A stretch of DNA of 64,000 nucleotides from assembly GCA_017450065.1 (NCBI GenBank), contig JAFSYI010000085.1:124001-188000 (forward strand). The letters are read 5' to 3'. A program made the translations under genes and the position numbers. Below are positions 8,494 to 16,587 of this stretch, in pieces. Under the pieces are notes generated by a model, which was not told where the DNA came from, did no database searches, and saw only the letters and a program-made list of their open reading frames with translations. This DNA is from Lachnospiraceae bacterium. Lineage in GTDB: Bacteria; Bacillota; Clostridia; Lachnospirales; Lachnospiraceae. Numbering within the stretch: position 1 is the stretch's first letter; each line of letters begins with the position of its first letter.

Positions 8494-8916
8494 TTAGAGA
8501 GATACAATTACTTTTGACTGCATATACTCTGAAAGCTCTGATGCATCAAGGCTTACGCTGATAATGAAATCAACCTTGAACTGATCGCTGATCCTGTCAA
8601 GCTTTTTTACTACATTCTCCACAAGCGTACGATCCTTGATATAAGCCACATCCATAAAGCTGTCAAGGTATACCTGCTCCAGGTCGTGATCCTGTGATAC
8701 TATACCGCAGACAAAACCTACAAATTCATCTTCGGATGAAATCGGGTACTCCGATGCATTAATCAGGCGAATCTTGTTGTTGAGCTCATACATATGTTTA
8801 CTGTTCTTGTCAAGATAAACAATGTTTCCGTTGCTCGTTTTTGCCGATGCATTAACCTTTTCAAGCAAATGCTTCGTCTTTCCCTTCCCCTTTTCGCCAA
8901 CGATCAATTGTATCAT
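8494..8916 (-). CDS. Small P-loop ATP-binding protein of unknown function
   Basis: A 140-residue protein with a Walker A motif GEKGKGKT at residues 7-14 right at the N-terminus. A hydrophobic strand ending in aspartates (VYLDSFMDVAYIKD) may be a Walker B-like region. No other domain is present, so it is a minimal NTPase-like fold. Similar proteins in Lachnospiraceae have carried misleading names such as twitching motility protein PilT; there is no evidence for that here. It has a strong ribosome-binding site (AGGAGGAG) and its own promoter with a striking dyad, and heads the HlyD-like/yggS/sepF run. Function is unknown. Confidence 0.7.
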   Translation of the reverse strand: MIQLIVGEKGKGKTKHLLEKVNASAKTSNGNIVYLDKNSKHMYELNNKIRLINASEYPISSEDEFVGFVCGIVSQDHDLEQVYLDSFMDVAYIKDRTLVENVVKKLDRISDQFKVDFIISVSLDASELSEYMQSKVIVSL

Positions 8917-8939
8917 TGTAATCTCCTCCTTTTTTATAA

Positions 8940-8981
8940 AAACTATAATCTAATTATAGTTTATTTCATATCAAAAAACAA
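8940..8981 (-). promoter_or_regulatory. Promoter of the P-loop/HlyD-like/yggS/sepF unit with a perfect dyad over the -10
   Basis: On the minus strand, -35 TTGTTT (8981-8976), a 17-base spacer and -10 TATAAT (8958-8953) form a sigma-A promoter. A perfect 10+10 bp inverted repeat, AAACTATAAT at 8940-8949 and ATTATAGTTT at 8953-8962 with a 3-base centre, covers the -10 and start region, as an operator would. The regulator is unknown. Confidence 0.7.
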
Positions 8982-8990
8982 CCGCAAATA

Positions 8991-9965
8991 TCATGGAACC
9001 TGTTCAATTAGCTTAGTCATTCTGTCATAAAGGATATCTTTATCATCAGCCTTCAGAATAACCGAAATATACCTGTTTCCCCCCGGTCCGTCACTCAGCA
9101 GTATAAGGCATGAGCCTGCAGCGTTGGTAGTCCCTGTTTTACCGCCTATCAGTGTAACATTTGAAGGCGCGGTCTTCTCTCCCGTAAGGTATAAATTGGA
9201 ATTCTTTATATCCATATCCTTTGATTTGCCGTCTCTGTCGCTGTAGACCGTTGTATACTCGGCCGTACCTATTATTTCCCTGAACTTGTCATATTTCATG
9301 GCTTCGTTAAATATAAGATAGAGATCGTACGCCGTTGTATAATGATCATCATTTGTAAGACCGTGGGGATTGGCAAAATGCGTATTCGTGGCCCCAAGCT
9401 TAAGAGCCTCATCATTCATAAGATCACAGAACTCATCAACACTTCCGGATAAGTATTCCGCTATGGCCACACCGGCATCATTGCCGGAATAGACCAAAAG
9501 TGCATACAATGCCTGCTCAAGCGTAAGCCTGTCACCCTCCTTAAGCCCGACCATCTGTGCTCCGGATTCTATTTTCCCCACATTGGCAGAAGCGGTTATG
9601 ACATCATCTGTATGTCCGTACTTAAGAGCAATCAACGCCGTCATTACCTTTGTGAGCGACGCCGGAGCCAATCTTTCATGCACATTTACAGCATAGAGAG
9701 TACCGTTTGAAGTAGTATCAAACAGTCCTGCCGCTTTCACGCCCGTAAGCTCCGTTCCCGCTGTAATATTGTCCGAAGAAACAACGCAGAGGTTCTTTGC
9801 GAACGGAGAAGCCGTATCGCTGCCTGCAAGAGAATACGAAAAAGCCGACAGCCTGGAATCATAGTCATAGGCATCCCTGAAGGAATAACCCGAACAGCCT
9901 GTCAGAATAACGCTTAAGATAACTGATGATAATACGGATACAAATGACTTATTTATACATTTCAC
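8991..9965 (-). CDS. D-alanyl-D-alanine carboxypeptidase, probable lipoprotein (penicillin-binding, S11)
   Basis: A 324-residue low-molecular-weight PBP that trims the terminal D-Ala from peptidoglycan stems. The N-terminus is a signal peptide ending in an LTGC lipobox (Cys about 22), so it is probably lipid-anchored outside the membrane. The active-site motifs are SLTK (Ser about 103), YSGND (SxN) and GGKTGTT (KTG). I chose the GTG at 9963-9965, which gives a clean signal peptide; a GAGGAG lies about 12 bases upstream. The frame is open further upstream but is there the 3' end of mgsA, which overlaps by 17 bp. It is the last gene of the shape operon. Confidence 0.88.
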   Translation of the reverse strand: MKCINKSFVSVLSSVILSVILTGCSGYSFRDAYDYDSRLSAFSYSLAGSDTASPFAKNLCVVSSDNITAGTELTGVKAAGLFDTTSNGTLYAVNVHERLAPASLTKVMTALIALKYGHTDDVITASANVGKIESGAQMVGLKEGDRLTLEQALYALLVYSGNDAGVAIAEYLSGSVDEFCDLMNDEALKLGATNTHFANPHGLTNDDHYTTAYDLYLIFNEAMKYDKFREIIGTAEYTTVYSDRDGKSKDMDIKNSNLYLTGEKTAPSNVTLIGGKTGTTNAAGSCLILLSDGPGGNRYISVILKADDKDILYDRMTKLIEQVP

Positions 9966-10344
9966 GCCATTCCATATCTCCTCTGTCCAAAGATTTGATA
10001 AGAAGCTCCGCCGTTGCAAGATTGGTGGCAAGCGGAATATTATGCATATCGCATAATCTGACTATATAACCGACATCGGGTTCATGAGACTTTGGCTGAT
10101 GCGGATCACGCAGAAACACCATAAGATCTATCTCATTATGCTCTATCTGTGCTCCTATCTGCTGTTCTCCGCCGAGATGACCCGCCAGATATTTATGTAT
10201 CGAAAGATTCGTGACCTCTTCTATAAGTCTTCCTGTAGTTCCTGTTGCGTATAATGTGTGTTTACTCAGTATTCCTCTGTATGCTATGCAGAAGTTCTGC
10301 ATAAGCTTTTTCTTTGAATCATGGGCGATCAAACCAATATTCAT
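9949..10344 (-). CDS. mgsA: Methylglyoxal synthase
   Basis: A 131-residue protein of the MgsA family, which turns dihydroxyacetone phosphate into methylglyoxal and phosphate as a bypass of lower glycolysis. Visible family blocks are MNIGLIAHD, YATGTTGRLIEE (phosphate-binding), HLGGEQQIGAQI and KSHEPDV, then NIPLATNLATAELL. The catalytic aspartate of the E. coli enzyme (GGDQQ, Asp71) is a glutamate here (E60), while the residues matching His98 and Asp101 (H87, D90) are kept. Length is a little short at the C-terminus, as is usual in Gram-positives. It sits in the rodA-mgsA-dac tail of the shape operon, its normal position in Clostridia. Confidence 0.88.
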   Translation of the reverse strand: MNIGLIAHDSKKKLMQNFCIAYRGILSKHTLYATGTTGRLIEEVTNLSIHKYLAGHLGGEQQIGAQIEHNEIDLMVFLRDPHQPKSHEPDVGYIVRLCDMHNIPLATNLATAELLIKSLDRGDMEWREMYK

Positions 10345-10420
10345 ATAATCCTCCTGAGTCTTATTAAATATTTTACAAGCGGCATAAACACATATCTTTG
10401 ATCAGACCGTGCCGTTTGGT

Positions 10421-11548
10421 TCATATGAGTGAATTCTCTGCCTGAAGCCTGACATTAAGTACCAGACCCATACCGATAAACATAGTTATCAGCGACGTCT
10501 GTCCATAGCTCACAAACGGCAGTGTCAGTCCCGTATTGGGAAGGATCATCGTGGTGACACCAATATTTATAAAAGTCTGGAAGCCGATGAAGCCTGCCAT
10601 TCCTCCGGCTATAAGCCTTCCGCCAAGGTCATTGGCCCTCACTGCTGTCCATATACACTGCATGGCTATCAGGAACAGCAGAAGGATTATCGCACAGCTT
10701 CCCACAAATCCAAGCTCCTCACCGGCTATCGCGAAAATAAAATCCGTCTGTGCTTCCGATATAAAGTTACCGTTCTTAACAGAACCGATGATATTATTAT
10801 TCAGGCCTTTTCCGTGCAGCTGTCCCGAGCCTATGGCCGTGATCGAATTAAGCTGCTGATACGCTTCCGTGGATGCATATTTCTCGGGCTGGATCCATGC
10901 AAGGATACGTTTCTGCTGGTAATCGTTTACAATGGTCTGTCCCGGTGTAAGGATCATGTTAAGAAGTATGACAGCAGCAGGTATCGCAACGGCTGCCGCA
11001 AGAAGTATTACCTTGTAGCTCAGTCCTCCAAGGAACATGACCACCGCAAATATTGCAAGGATCATAATACTTGTTGAAAGATCCGGCTGCTCAAAGATAA
11101 GCACAAACGGAGGTATGATCAGCAGTACACAGGTTATGATGATACGGAATGTATTTAATGTATCCTTATGTTTCATAATAAACTGCGCATAAAATAAAAT
11201 CAACAGGATTTTTACAAGCTCGGATGGCTGGAACCTGATTCCGAAGAGTACGAACCACCTTGCGGCTCCTCCACCCTTATCACCGAAGAAATATACGGCT
11301 ACAAGCAGTGCTATCGCAAGCGCATATTCAAGCCAGTAGAATTTAAGCACGAAATGATAATCTATAAGAGATATGATTATCATGGCAACGATACCTAAGA
11401 TGAGCCCCCGTGTCTGCTTCCCCACAAGATCAGCCTTGGCACTTCCTATAAGAAGTATTCCCATGACCGATATTGCTATCGAAAGCAATATAAGGAAAAA
11501 GTTGTACTTTTTAATACTGTATTTTGAAAACATTCTAAGAATATCCAT
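10421..11548 (-). CDS. rodA: SEDS-family peptidoglycan glycosyltransferase RodA
   Basis: A 375-residue polytopic protein with about ten membrane segments. SEDS-family signatures are GGAARWFVLFGIRFQPSELVK-type sequence at about 90-110, the GLGSG/QLHGKGLNNN loop around 240-250, AQTDFIFAIAGEELGFVG, and the C-terminal NTGLTLPFVSYGQTSLI. RodA polymerises lipid II into glycan strands together with PBP2. The partner mrdA is 0.8 kb upstream in the same operon, so this is RodA rather than FtsW or SpoVE. The ATG is preceded by GGGAG at good spacing. Confidence 0.92.
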   Translation of the reverse strand: MDILRMFSKYSIKKYNFFLILLSIAISVMGILLIGSAKADLVGKQTRGLILGIVAMIIISLIDYHFVLKFYWLEYALAIALLVAVYFFGDKGGGAARWFVLFGIRFQPSELVKILLILFYAQFIMKHKDTLNTFRIIITCVLLIIPPFVLIFEQPDLSTSIMILAIFAVVMFLGGLSYKVILLAAAVAIPAAVILLNMILTPGQTIVNDYQQKRILAWIQPEKYASTEAYQQLNSITAIGSGQLHGKGLNNNIIGSVKNGNFISEAQTDFIFAIAGEELGFVGSCAIILLLFLIAMQCIWTAVRANDLGGRLIAGGMAGFIGFQTFINIGVTTMILPNTGLTLPFVSYGQTSLITMFIGMGLVLNVRLQAENSLI

Positions 11549-11623
11549 TTAACTCTCCCGGACAGCTTTAAATACGTTCATCTTATTACAGTGAACGAAT
11601 TTATTTATTTCGTTTACTATAGC

Positions 11624-12292
11624 TCAAAAAGGAAGATTGCTGAGATTATCGGACGTTATGGCACATGCGGTTATACGATCATCCTTTACATAAACGATCT
11701 TTGGAACAGCTTTGTTTCTAAGAAAGATACCGCTCTTCTCGGCTATCATTTCCGAATAGTCAGCAATCCTTATTCTTGTCGGCTTAATGTCAAGAGCAGC
11801 CACAAAGCTTTTGTCATCACCGAAGCAGCCTGCGTGAACATGTCCGTACAGGGTTCCGAGTATGATTATGTTTCCCGAAGCGGAAACGCTTGCTCCCACA
11901 TTGACATCACCCATGATTATAAGACTGCTGTCAGTTTCCAGCGACTCTCCTGCCTTTACACTGCCTTTATAGAACTGTCCTCCGTGGGATCCGCCGTTTT
12001 CGGCAAAGCTGGAGGCAGCCTTTACATACTGATGATCCAGGTTTTCATCCGTACCGATTATACATGCTACCGTTATATCGGTGTTTTCCGTTATGCAGTT
12101 TACCAGGAATTCCTCTTCCTCTTCACTGAGCGTACGTCCTTCAAAAGCAATAACAAGTCTTGCCTTACCGAAGAATTTCGCCGAAGCATTGAATTTCTCT
12201 ATCAGTTCCGTATATATAGTTTCAAAATCAGCCTCAGGATCAAGCTTAACCCTTATCCCGTGCTGAAAGCTCTTGATCATTACAGTGTTCAT
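11624..12292 (-). CDS. minC: Septum-site-determining protein MinC (without adjacent minD/minE)
   Basis: A 222-residue protein with a MinC N-terminal domain (1-105, beginning MNTVMIKSFQHGIRVKL). The C-terminal domain is a right-handed beta-helix from about 115, with the glycine-rich pattern SLIIMGDVNVGASVSASGNI, then LGTLYGHVHAGC and the end motif KPTRIRIAD. MinC blocks FtsZ polymerisation and normally needs MinD to reach the membrane. In related operons minD and minE follow minC; here rodA follows after only 75 bp. The Shine-Dalgarno is GGGGAGGG. The 75-bp spacer to rodA holds a small AACGAA/TTCGTT hairpin and nothing else I can identify. Confidence 0.85.
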   Translation of the reverse strand: MNTVMIKSFQHGIRVKLDPEADFETIYTELIEKFNASAKFFGKARLVIAFEGRTLSEEEEEFLVNCITENTDITVACIIGTDENLDHQYVKAASSFAENGGSHGGQFYKGSVKAGESLETDSSLIIMGDVNVGASVSASGNIIILGTLYGHVHAGCFGDDKSFVAALDIKPTRIRIADYSEMIAEKSGIFLRNKAVPKIVYVKDDRITACAITSDNLSNLPF

Positions 12293-12318
12293 TATTTCCC
12301 TCCCCTTTTTGAAACGCT

Positions 12319-15198
12319 TTAATCTTCGATATCCTCCTGGTATTCTTCTACCGTTGCAATACCGTTTATAAGCTGAGCTTTATCCTCAAGATTGAAGTAA
12401 TACTTCATTACGTCTCCGGCAAGCGCAGCTGCATTGGCGGATGTATATCCGTATGCAATTCTGACGGCAACCGCGATCTGTGGGGCTTCATATGGAGCGA
12501 AGCCTACAAACAACGCATGATTGGTCCTGGAAGTAGAGGTCTGTGCCGTACCGGTTTTACCCGCAACATTTATCGGAAAATGCTTAAATGCATCTGTCTT
12601 GTTCACAACAAGTCTCATTCCGTACTGCACGGCATCCCAGTATTCACCGGGCACCTCCACATGATTCCTCAGTACGGGTGAATAATCCTTTACTTCTGTC
12701 CCATCACTGTCTGCTATCCTGTCAACAAGTGTAAGCTCATAGGTTTTGCCCCGGTTTGCGATCGAATCCACATACCGTGCAAGACCGATCGTTGTATAGT
12801 TGTGCGATCCCTGTCCTATGGCAGAGTCAATGGGCAGGGTATCCGAAAACTGAGGCTCGTTCTCTTCCATCTCTATCCCTGTTTTTTCGGTAAGGCCGAA
12901 CTGATCGGCGTAAGCCCTCAGCTTACCCAGTCCGTTCGCCTCCGAATATGATGTGGTATGGAGATTTGTTGACAGCCTGTAACCCACCTCGTAAAAGAAG
13001 CTGTTGCAGGAGTTCTCTATCGCATGTGTTACATCAAGCGCTCCATGGGCTCCCGGATATACCCAGCATTTCTTTTCAAGGTTAAGGCCTTCTATTTCAT
13101 AGATCCCGTGACACTGCAACGGTTCACCAAGATTTATGACACCGTTCTGAAGTCCCGTTATCGCAGATACCATCTTAAAGGTTGAACCCGGAGCCGTCAG
13201 CTGCTGCGTGGCATGATTATACATCGGGCTTGACAGGTCGCTCATAAGCTCTGCATAATAATCCGCATCTATTGTATTTGTAAGTCTGTTATTATTGTAA
13301 CCCGGATAAGAAACACAGGCCAGGACCTCACCGTCCGCACTGAGGACCGCACAGGATCCGGAGCATGGATCGAGCGCAAGCTGTGCAGGTGTGATCTCAA
13401 TATTTGATATTTTGTTTATAAGGAAATCATATGGTGTTCTGGTTCCGGTTTCAAGCGCTTCCTTTTCCGCGGATGTTCCGTATATGACCCTCTGCTCAAA
13501 AAGTATAAGGCACAGTTCTTTGCCCGAAACATAGCTGTCCCTGATCATATATTTATAAACACGCTTTGAAAAACCGTTATCCTCTTTAAGGTCGTTTATT
13601 ATATAGTCAACCAGCTGTTCATATACTTCCGATGTGTCCGAATACTTACCTTCTTTGTGAAAGCGCGAAATATCTATCCAGTTTTGTGCCAGACAGTAAT
13701 TCAGATATTCTTTAAGGCTTATCGTTTCGTTTACGGTCCAGTCAAGGTAGGTCTTATCATCCCTGTCAACCTTACTGTTTATTATAACGCCCGTTGATGA
13801 CGACTGGAGCCTTGTTACTATATAGCTTTCGTAAACCTGCATTTCCTTACTCAGGCTGTCGTACGGGTTTGCATCGGTAAGGAGCTCGCTCTTAAGCTGC
13901 CCGAGGATCACAGCCTGTCTCTCCGTGAAGCTTTCATATACTTTTTTTTCATAAGTGTGCGCTCCCGGCTCCGAAAACCTGGAAATATCGATAACATTAT
14001 TGTTAATGAGAGCATAATATACATCATCAATGGGGATCATCATCCTGGATGATTTTACCTCACTGTTATTATACTCCTTCATGTTGATTATCTTAGTGAC
14101 CAGAATACCCGCAAGCTTCTGCTCAAGCATATTATATATGGCCTTCTGAAGATCGGCGTCGATCGACAGATATACATCCTTCCCTGCACTGGGATCCACA
14201 TGACTGTCTGTTTCCAGCACCTTGCCTACATTATCGGTAAAAACAACGTCCTTGCCCTTTTTACCCTGAAGATACTCTTCCATCGTTTTCTCGATACCGG
14301 CCTTGCCGACCGTATCTGTCATATCATAATCATTCTCCGAACCCGCCAGTTCTTCCAGATCCTCTGTCGAGGCATTTCCGACATAACCTATGATATGTGA
14401 AAAATACTGGGTATCATTATAACGTCTGAGCATATTCTCCGTAATACTTACGCCCTGAAGCTCATTGATGTTCTCCATAATGGCAGCTACGGTGGTACTG
14501 TTTACCTGTGAAGCTATCACCGTCTGAACATACTTCTGATAGCTGTTTGTGCTCATTGCGTATCTTACCGTGACTATCTTAAGTATCTCCTCTTTGGAAT
14601 AGCCGGTCATCGGCCGGAATTCATCCTCACCCTCATCATTTTTCTCAATACTGCCTACCTGATATTTCTCCCTGGAACACAAATAGCCGATCACATCATC
14701 AGCTGTCGAGTCGCGTTCCTCAATGGTCAGCTCTTCTATTTTGGGATGTCCGTAAACATCCGCAAGGAACCTGAGAAGTCTTGTATCGCTCACGATAAAT
14801 TCGTAGCGGCCGAACCTGTTAAGGATTATCTTAAAATCGTTGTTAACCTCATCACCGCATTTTTCTATGATATTTACTGTTTTGAGTATTGTTTCGTTAA
14901 GCTTTATATTCTTGTCGGATGATGACTCATAATTATCCTCTATTGTAACTGAATAGGCAAGCTCATTGTACGCCAGAAGCTCTCCGTTCCTGTCATAAAT
15001 GTTTCCCCGGGCTCCCGGAAGGGCAATCTCTTTCTTTATCGTAAGAGTGAAATTGTTAAGATAATCCTGCCCATGAATTATCTGAAGGTAAAACAGACGG
15101 TCAATGAGCACAAAAAACAGAACCGCTATTATTATTGACAGCAGGAAAAGTCGGGAAAATATTACATTCTTGATCCATTCCTTGATATCGGTAAACAA
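12319..15198 (-). CDS. mrdA: Penicillin-binding protein 2 (elongasome transpeptidase), unusually long
   Basis: A 959-residue class B PBP with an N-terminal membrane anchor (about 15-35), a dimerisation/pedestal region and a C-terminal transpeptidase domain. Catalytic motifs are STFK (S672), SCN (S730) and KTG (K881). Typical PBP2 proteins are about 600-720 residues. The extra length lies mostly in an insert of some 250 residues between the pedestal and the active site (about 345-620), rich in charged residues and apparently helical. The start is TTG with GGAG eight bases upstream; the mreD stop sits between them. It works with RodA and MreBCD in lateral wall synthesis. Confidence 0.92.
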   Translation of the reverse strand: MFTDIKEWIKNVIFSRLFLLSIIIAVLFFVLIDRLFYLQIIHGQDYLNNFTLTIKKEIALPGARGNIYDRNGELLAYNELAYSVTIEDNYESSSDKNIKLNETILKTVNIIEKCGDEVNNDFKIILNRFGRYEFIVSDTRLLRFLADVYGHPKIEELTIEERDSTADDVIGYLCSREKYQVGSIEKNDEGEDEFRPMTGYSKEEILKIVTVRYAMSTNSYQKYVQTVIASQVNSTTVAAIMENINELQGVSITENMLRRYNDTQYFSHIIGYVGNASTEDLEELAGSENDYDMTDTVGKAGIEKTMEEYLQGKKGKDVVFTDNVGKVLETDSHVDPSAGKDVYLSIDADLQKAIYNMLEQKLAGILVTKIINMKEYNNSEVKSSRMMIPIDDVYYALINNNVIDISRFSEPGAHTYEKKVYESFTERQAVILGQLKSELLTDANPYDSLSKEMQVYESYIVTRLQSSSTGVIINSKVDRDDKTYLDWTVNETISLKEYLNYCLAQNWIDISRFHKEGKYSDTSEVYEQLVDYIINDLKEDNGFSKRVYKYMIRDSYVSGKELCLILFEQRVIYGTSAEKEALETGTRTPYDFLINKISNIEITPAQLALDPCSGSCAVLSADGEVLACVSYPGYNNNRLTNTIDADYYAELMSDLSSPMYNHATQQLTAPGSTFKMVSAITGLQNGVINLGEPLQCHGIYEIEGLNLEKKCWVYPGAHGALDVTHAIENSCNSFFYEVGYRLSTNLHTTSYSEANGLGKLRAYADQFGLTEKTGIEMEENEPQFSDTLPIDSAIGQGSHNYTTIGLARYVDSIANRGKTYELTLVDRIADSDGTEVKDYSPVLRNHVEVPGEYWDAVQYGMRLVVNKTDAFKHFPINVAGKTGTAQTSTSRTNHALFVGFAPYEAPQIAVAVRIAYGYTSANAAALAGDVMKYYFNLEDKAQLINGIATVEEYQEDIED

Positions 15199-15199
15199 A

Positions 15200-15706
15200 T
15201 CAGCTTCTCCTCAGTTCATATGTCTCAAGCGCCTCATTGAGGAACAGGATACCCTTGTAAAGAAGCAGTGTGACAAGAACCGTGTAAACAACATCAGGCA
15301 GCATTATATGAACAAAAAAATAACCCAGATTCATTCTTCCGCGAAGCAGAAAAAGGAAAATATAACATATAAAACAATAAAGCATCTCGCTAAGGCCTAT
15401 AAGGATCATCGGCAGCTTTATATCCTCAGGATAGAATATCCTTCTGAACAGACCGTTAAGATAGCCTATCGTCATGAAAACAAGTGCATAAAATCCTAGT
15501 ATGTCCATAAAAAATATGTCAGCTATAAGTCCGGCGCAGAAGCCCACTAGCATACCCTCATTCTTTCCGCGCATAAGGCCGAAGGATGACGTTATTATCA
15601 TCAGTATATTAGGTACTATACCGGCTATTGATATGGCTTTGAACAGGGTAGTCTGAAGAAGATATGCGATTATTATAAGGAAAAGCATAACAATCCGTCT
15701 TAGCAT
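15200..15706 (-). CDS. mreD: Rod-shape-determining protein MreD
   Basis: A 168-residue hydrophobic protein with about five membrane helices, beginning MLRRIVMLFLIIIAYLLQTT. Sequence in this family is weakly conserved, but the QTTLFKAISIAGIVPNILMI and GLIADIFFMDILGFYALVFM stretches are characteristic. It is placed exactly between mreC and mrdA, with 1-2 bp gaps on both sides. MreD is part of the elongasome membrane complex that links MreB filaments to PBP2 and RodA. Confidence 0.9.
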   Translation of the reverse strand: MLRRIVMLFLIIIAYLLQTTLFKAISIAGIVPNILMIITSSFGLMRGKNEGMLVGFCAGLIADIFFMDILGFYALVFMTIGYLNGLFRRIFYPEDIKLPMILIGLSEMLYCFICYIFLFLLRGRMNLGYFFVHIMLPDVVYTVLVTLLLYKGILFLNEALETYELRRS

Positions 15707-15708
15707 GT

Positions 15709-16572
15709 CTATTCAAATGTCTCCTTAAGGTCTGTTACAACAAGTACAGTGCTTAAGTTCTTGAAATCAACTACCGGAGTTATATATCCGGATTTGGTCA
15801 GGTTATTTGAGTCAGTTTCAATTTCTGTAATGTATCCTACCGATATACCGGGAAGATATTTGTCACTTATGGAAGATGTAACCACCTGGTCGCCCTTAAC
15901 CACCTCATCCTCCTCATCTATAAGCTGCGAAAACTTTATGTATCCCTTATCCATAAGCTCAAGATCTCCGGAAACTATCAGTGTATCGGATGTAGACATG
16001 ACCATACCGCTTAAATTGGAGGTATCGTCTATGATCGAGCGTACACCCGACCAGTTGGGCCCTACCTTTGTGACTATTCCTACAAGTCCCGAGCCTGCCA
16101 TTACATTCATATCCTTTTCTATACCGTCATTGCTTCCTTTATCTATGGTGAATTCCGAATACCAGTTGCCGATATCCTTCCCTATTACACGTGCTCCGAT
16201 CTTATTATAATCCGAATACTGTTCGTCAAGAAGGAACAGGCTTCTGAGTTCGGCAAGCTCATATTTATCGCGCTCAAGATCGTTTATCCGTATCGTCATT
16301 TCATCTATGCGCTCCTTAAGCACCTTGTTTTCTTCATTCAGTTCATTTATCCTGCGGATGTTTTCTGATCTGCCTTCAAGCCAGCTTCCGGCCGCGGCGA
16401 TCCCTTTTTGAAATGGCACAATCACATAGCCGGCCACCGCGTTAACGGGCCCGGTTACAAAGTCAGTGGTAAATGACAGAAGCATCATAGCCACACACAG
16501 AATTGACAATATCAGAAAAACATATTTGGAGGGAATAGAAATCCTGCTTCTTCCGTATACTCTTCTTCCCAT
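15709..16572 (-). CDS. mreC: Rod-shape-determining protein MreC
   Basis: A 287-residue bitopic protein with one membrane helix at about 17-37. A coiled coil follows at about 72-113, then the extracytoplasmic beta-barrel domain with the family block WYSEFTIDKGSNDGIEKDMN-type sequence and GLVGIVTKVGPNWSGVRSI. MreC activates PBP2. It follows mreB after 15 bp and precedes mreD after 2 bp. Length is normal. Confidence 0.93.
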   Translation of the reverse strand: MGRRVYGRSRISIPSKYVFLILSILCVAMMLLSFTTDFVTGPVNAVAGYVIVPFQKGIAAAGSWLEGRSENIRRINELNEENKVLKERIDEMTIRINDLERDKYELAELRSLFLLDEQYSDYNKIGARVIGKDIGNWYSEFTIDKGSNDGIEKDMNVMAGSGLVGIVTKVGPNWSGVRSIIDDTSNLSGMVMSTSDTLIVSGDLELMDKGYIKFSQLIDEEDEVVKGDQVVTSSISDKYLPGISVGYITEIETDSNNLTKSGYITPVVDFKNLSTVLVVTDLKETFE

Positions 16573-16587
16573 TTATTCACCATTAAA

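Noticed and set aside
8494..8916. PilT/twitching motility assignment for the P-loop protein
   Set aside because: Only a Walker A is shared; PilT is more than twice as long and no pilus genes are near.
11591..12322. 243-residue plus-strand frame opposite minC
   Set aside because: It mirrors the minC coding sequence and has low-complexity shadow composition; minC has all family motifs and a strong Shine-Dalgarno.
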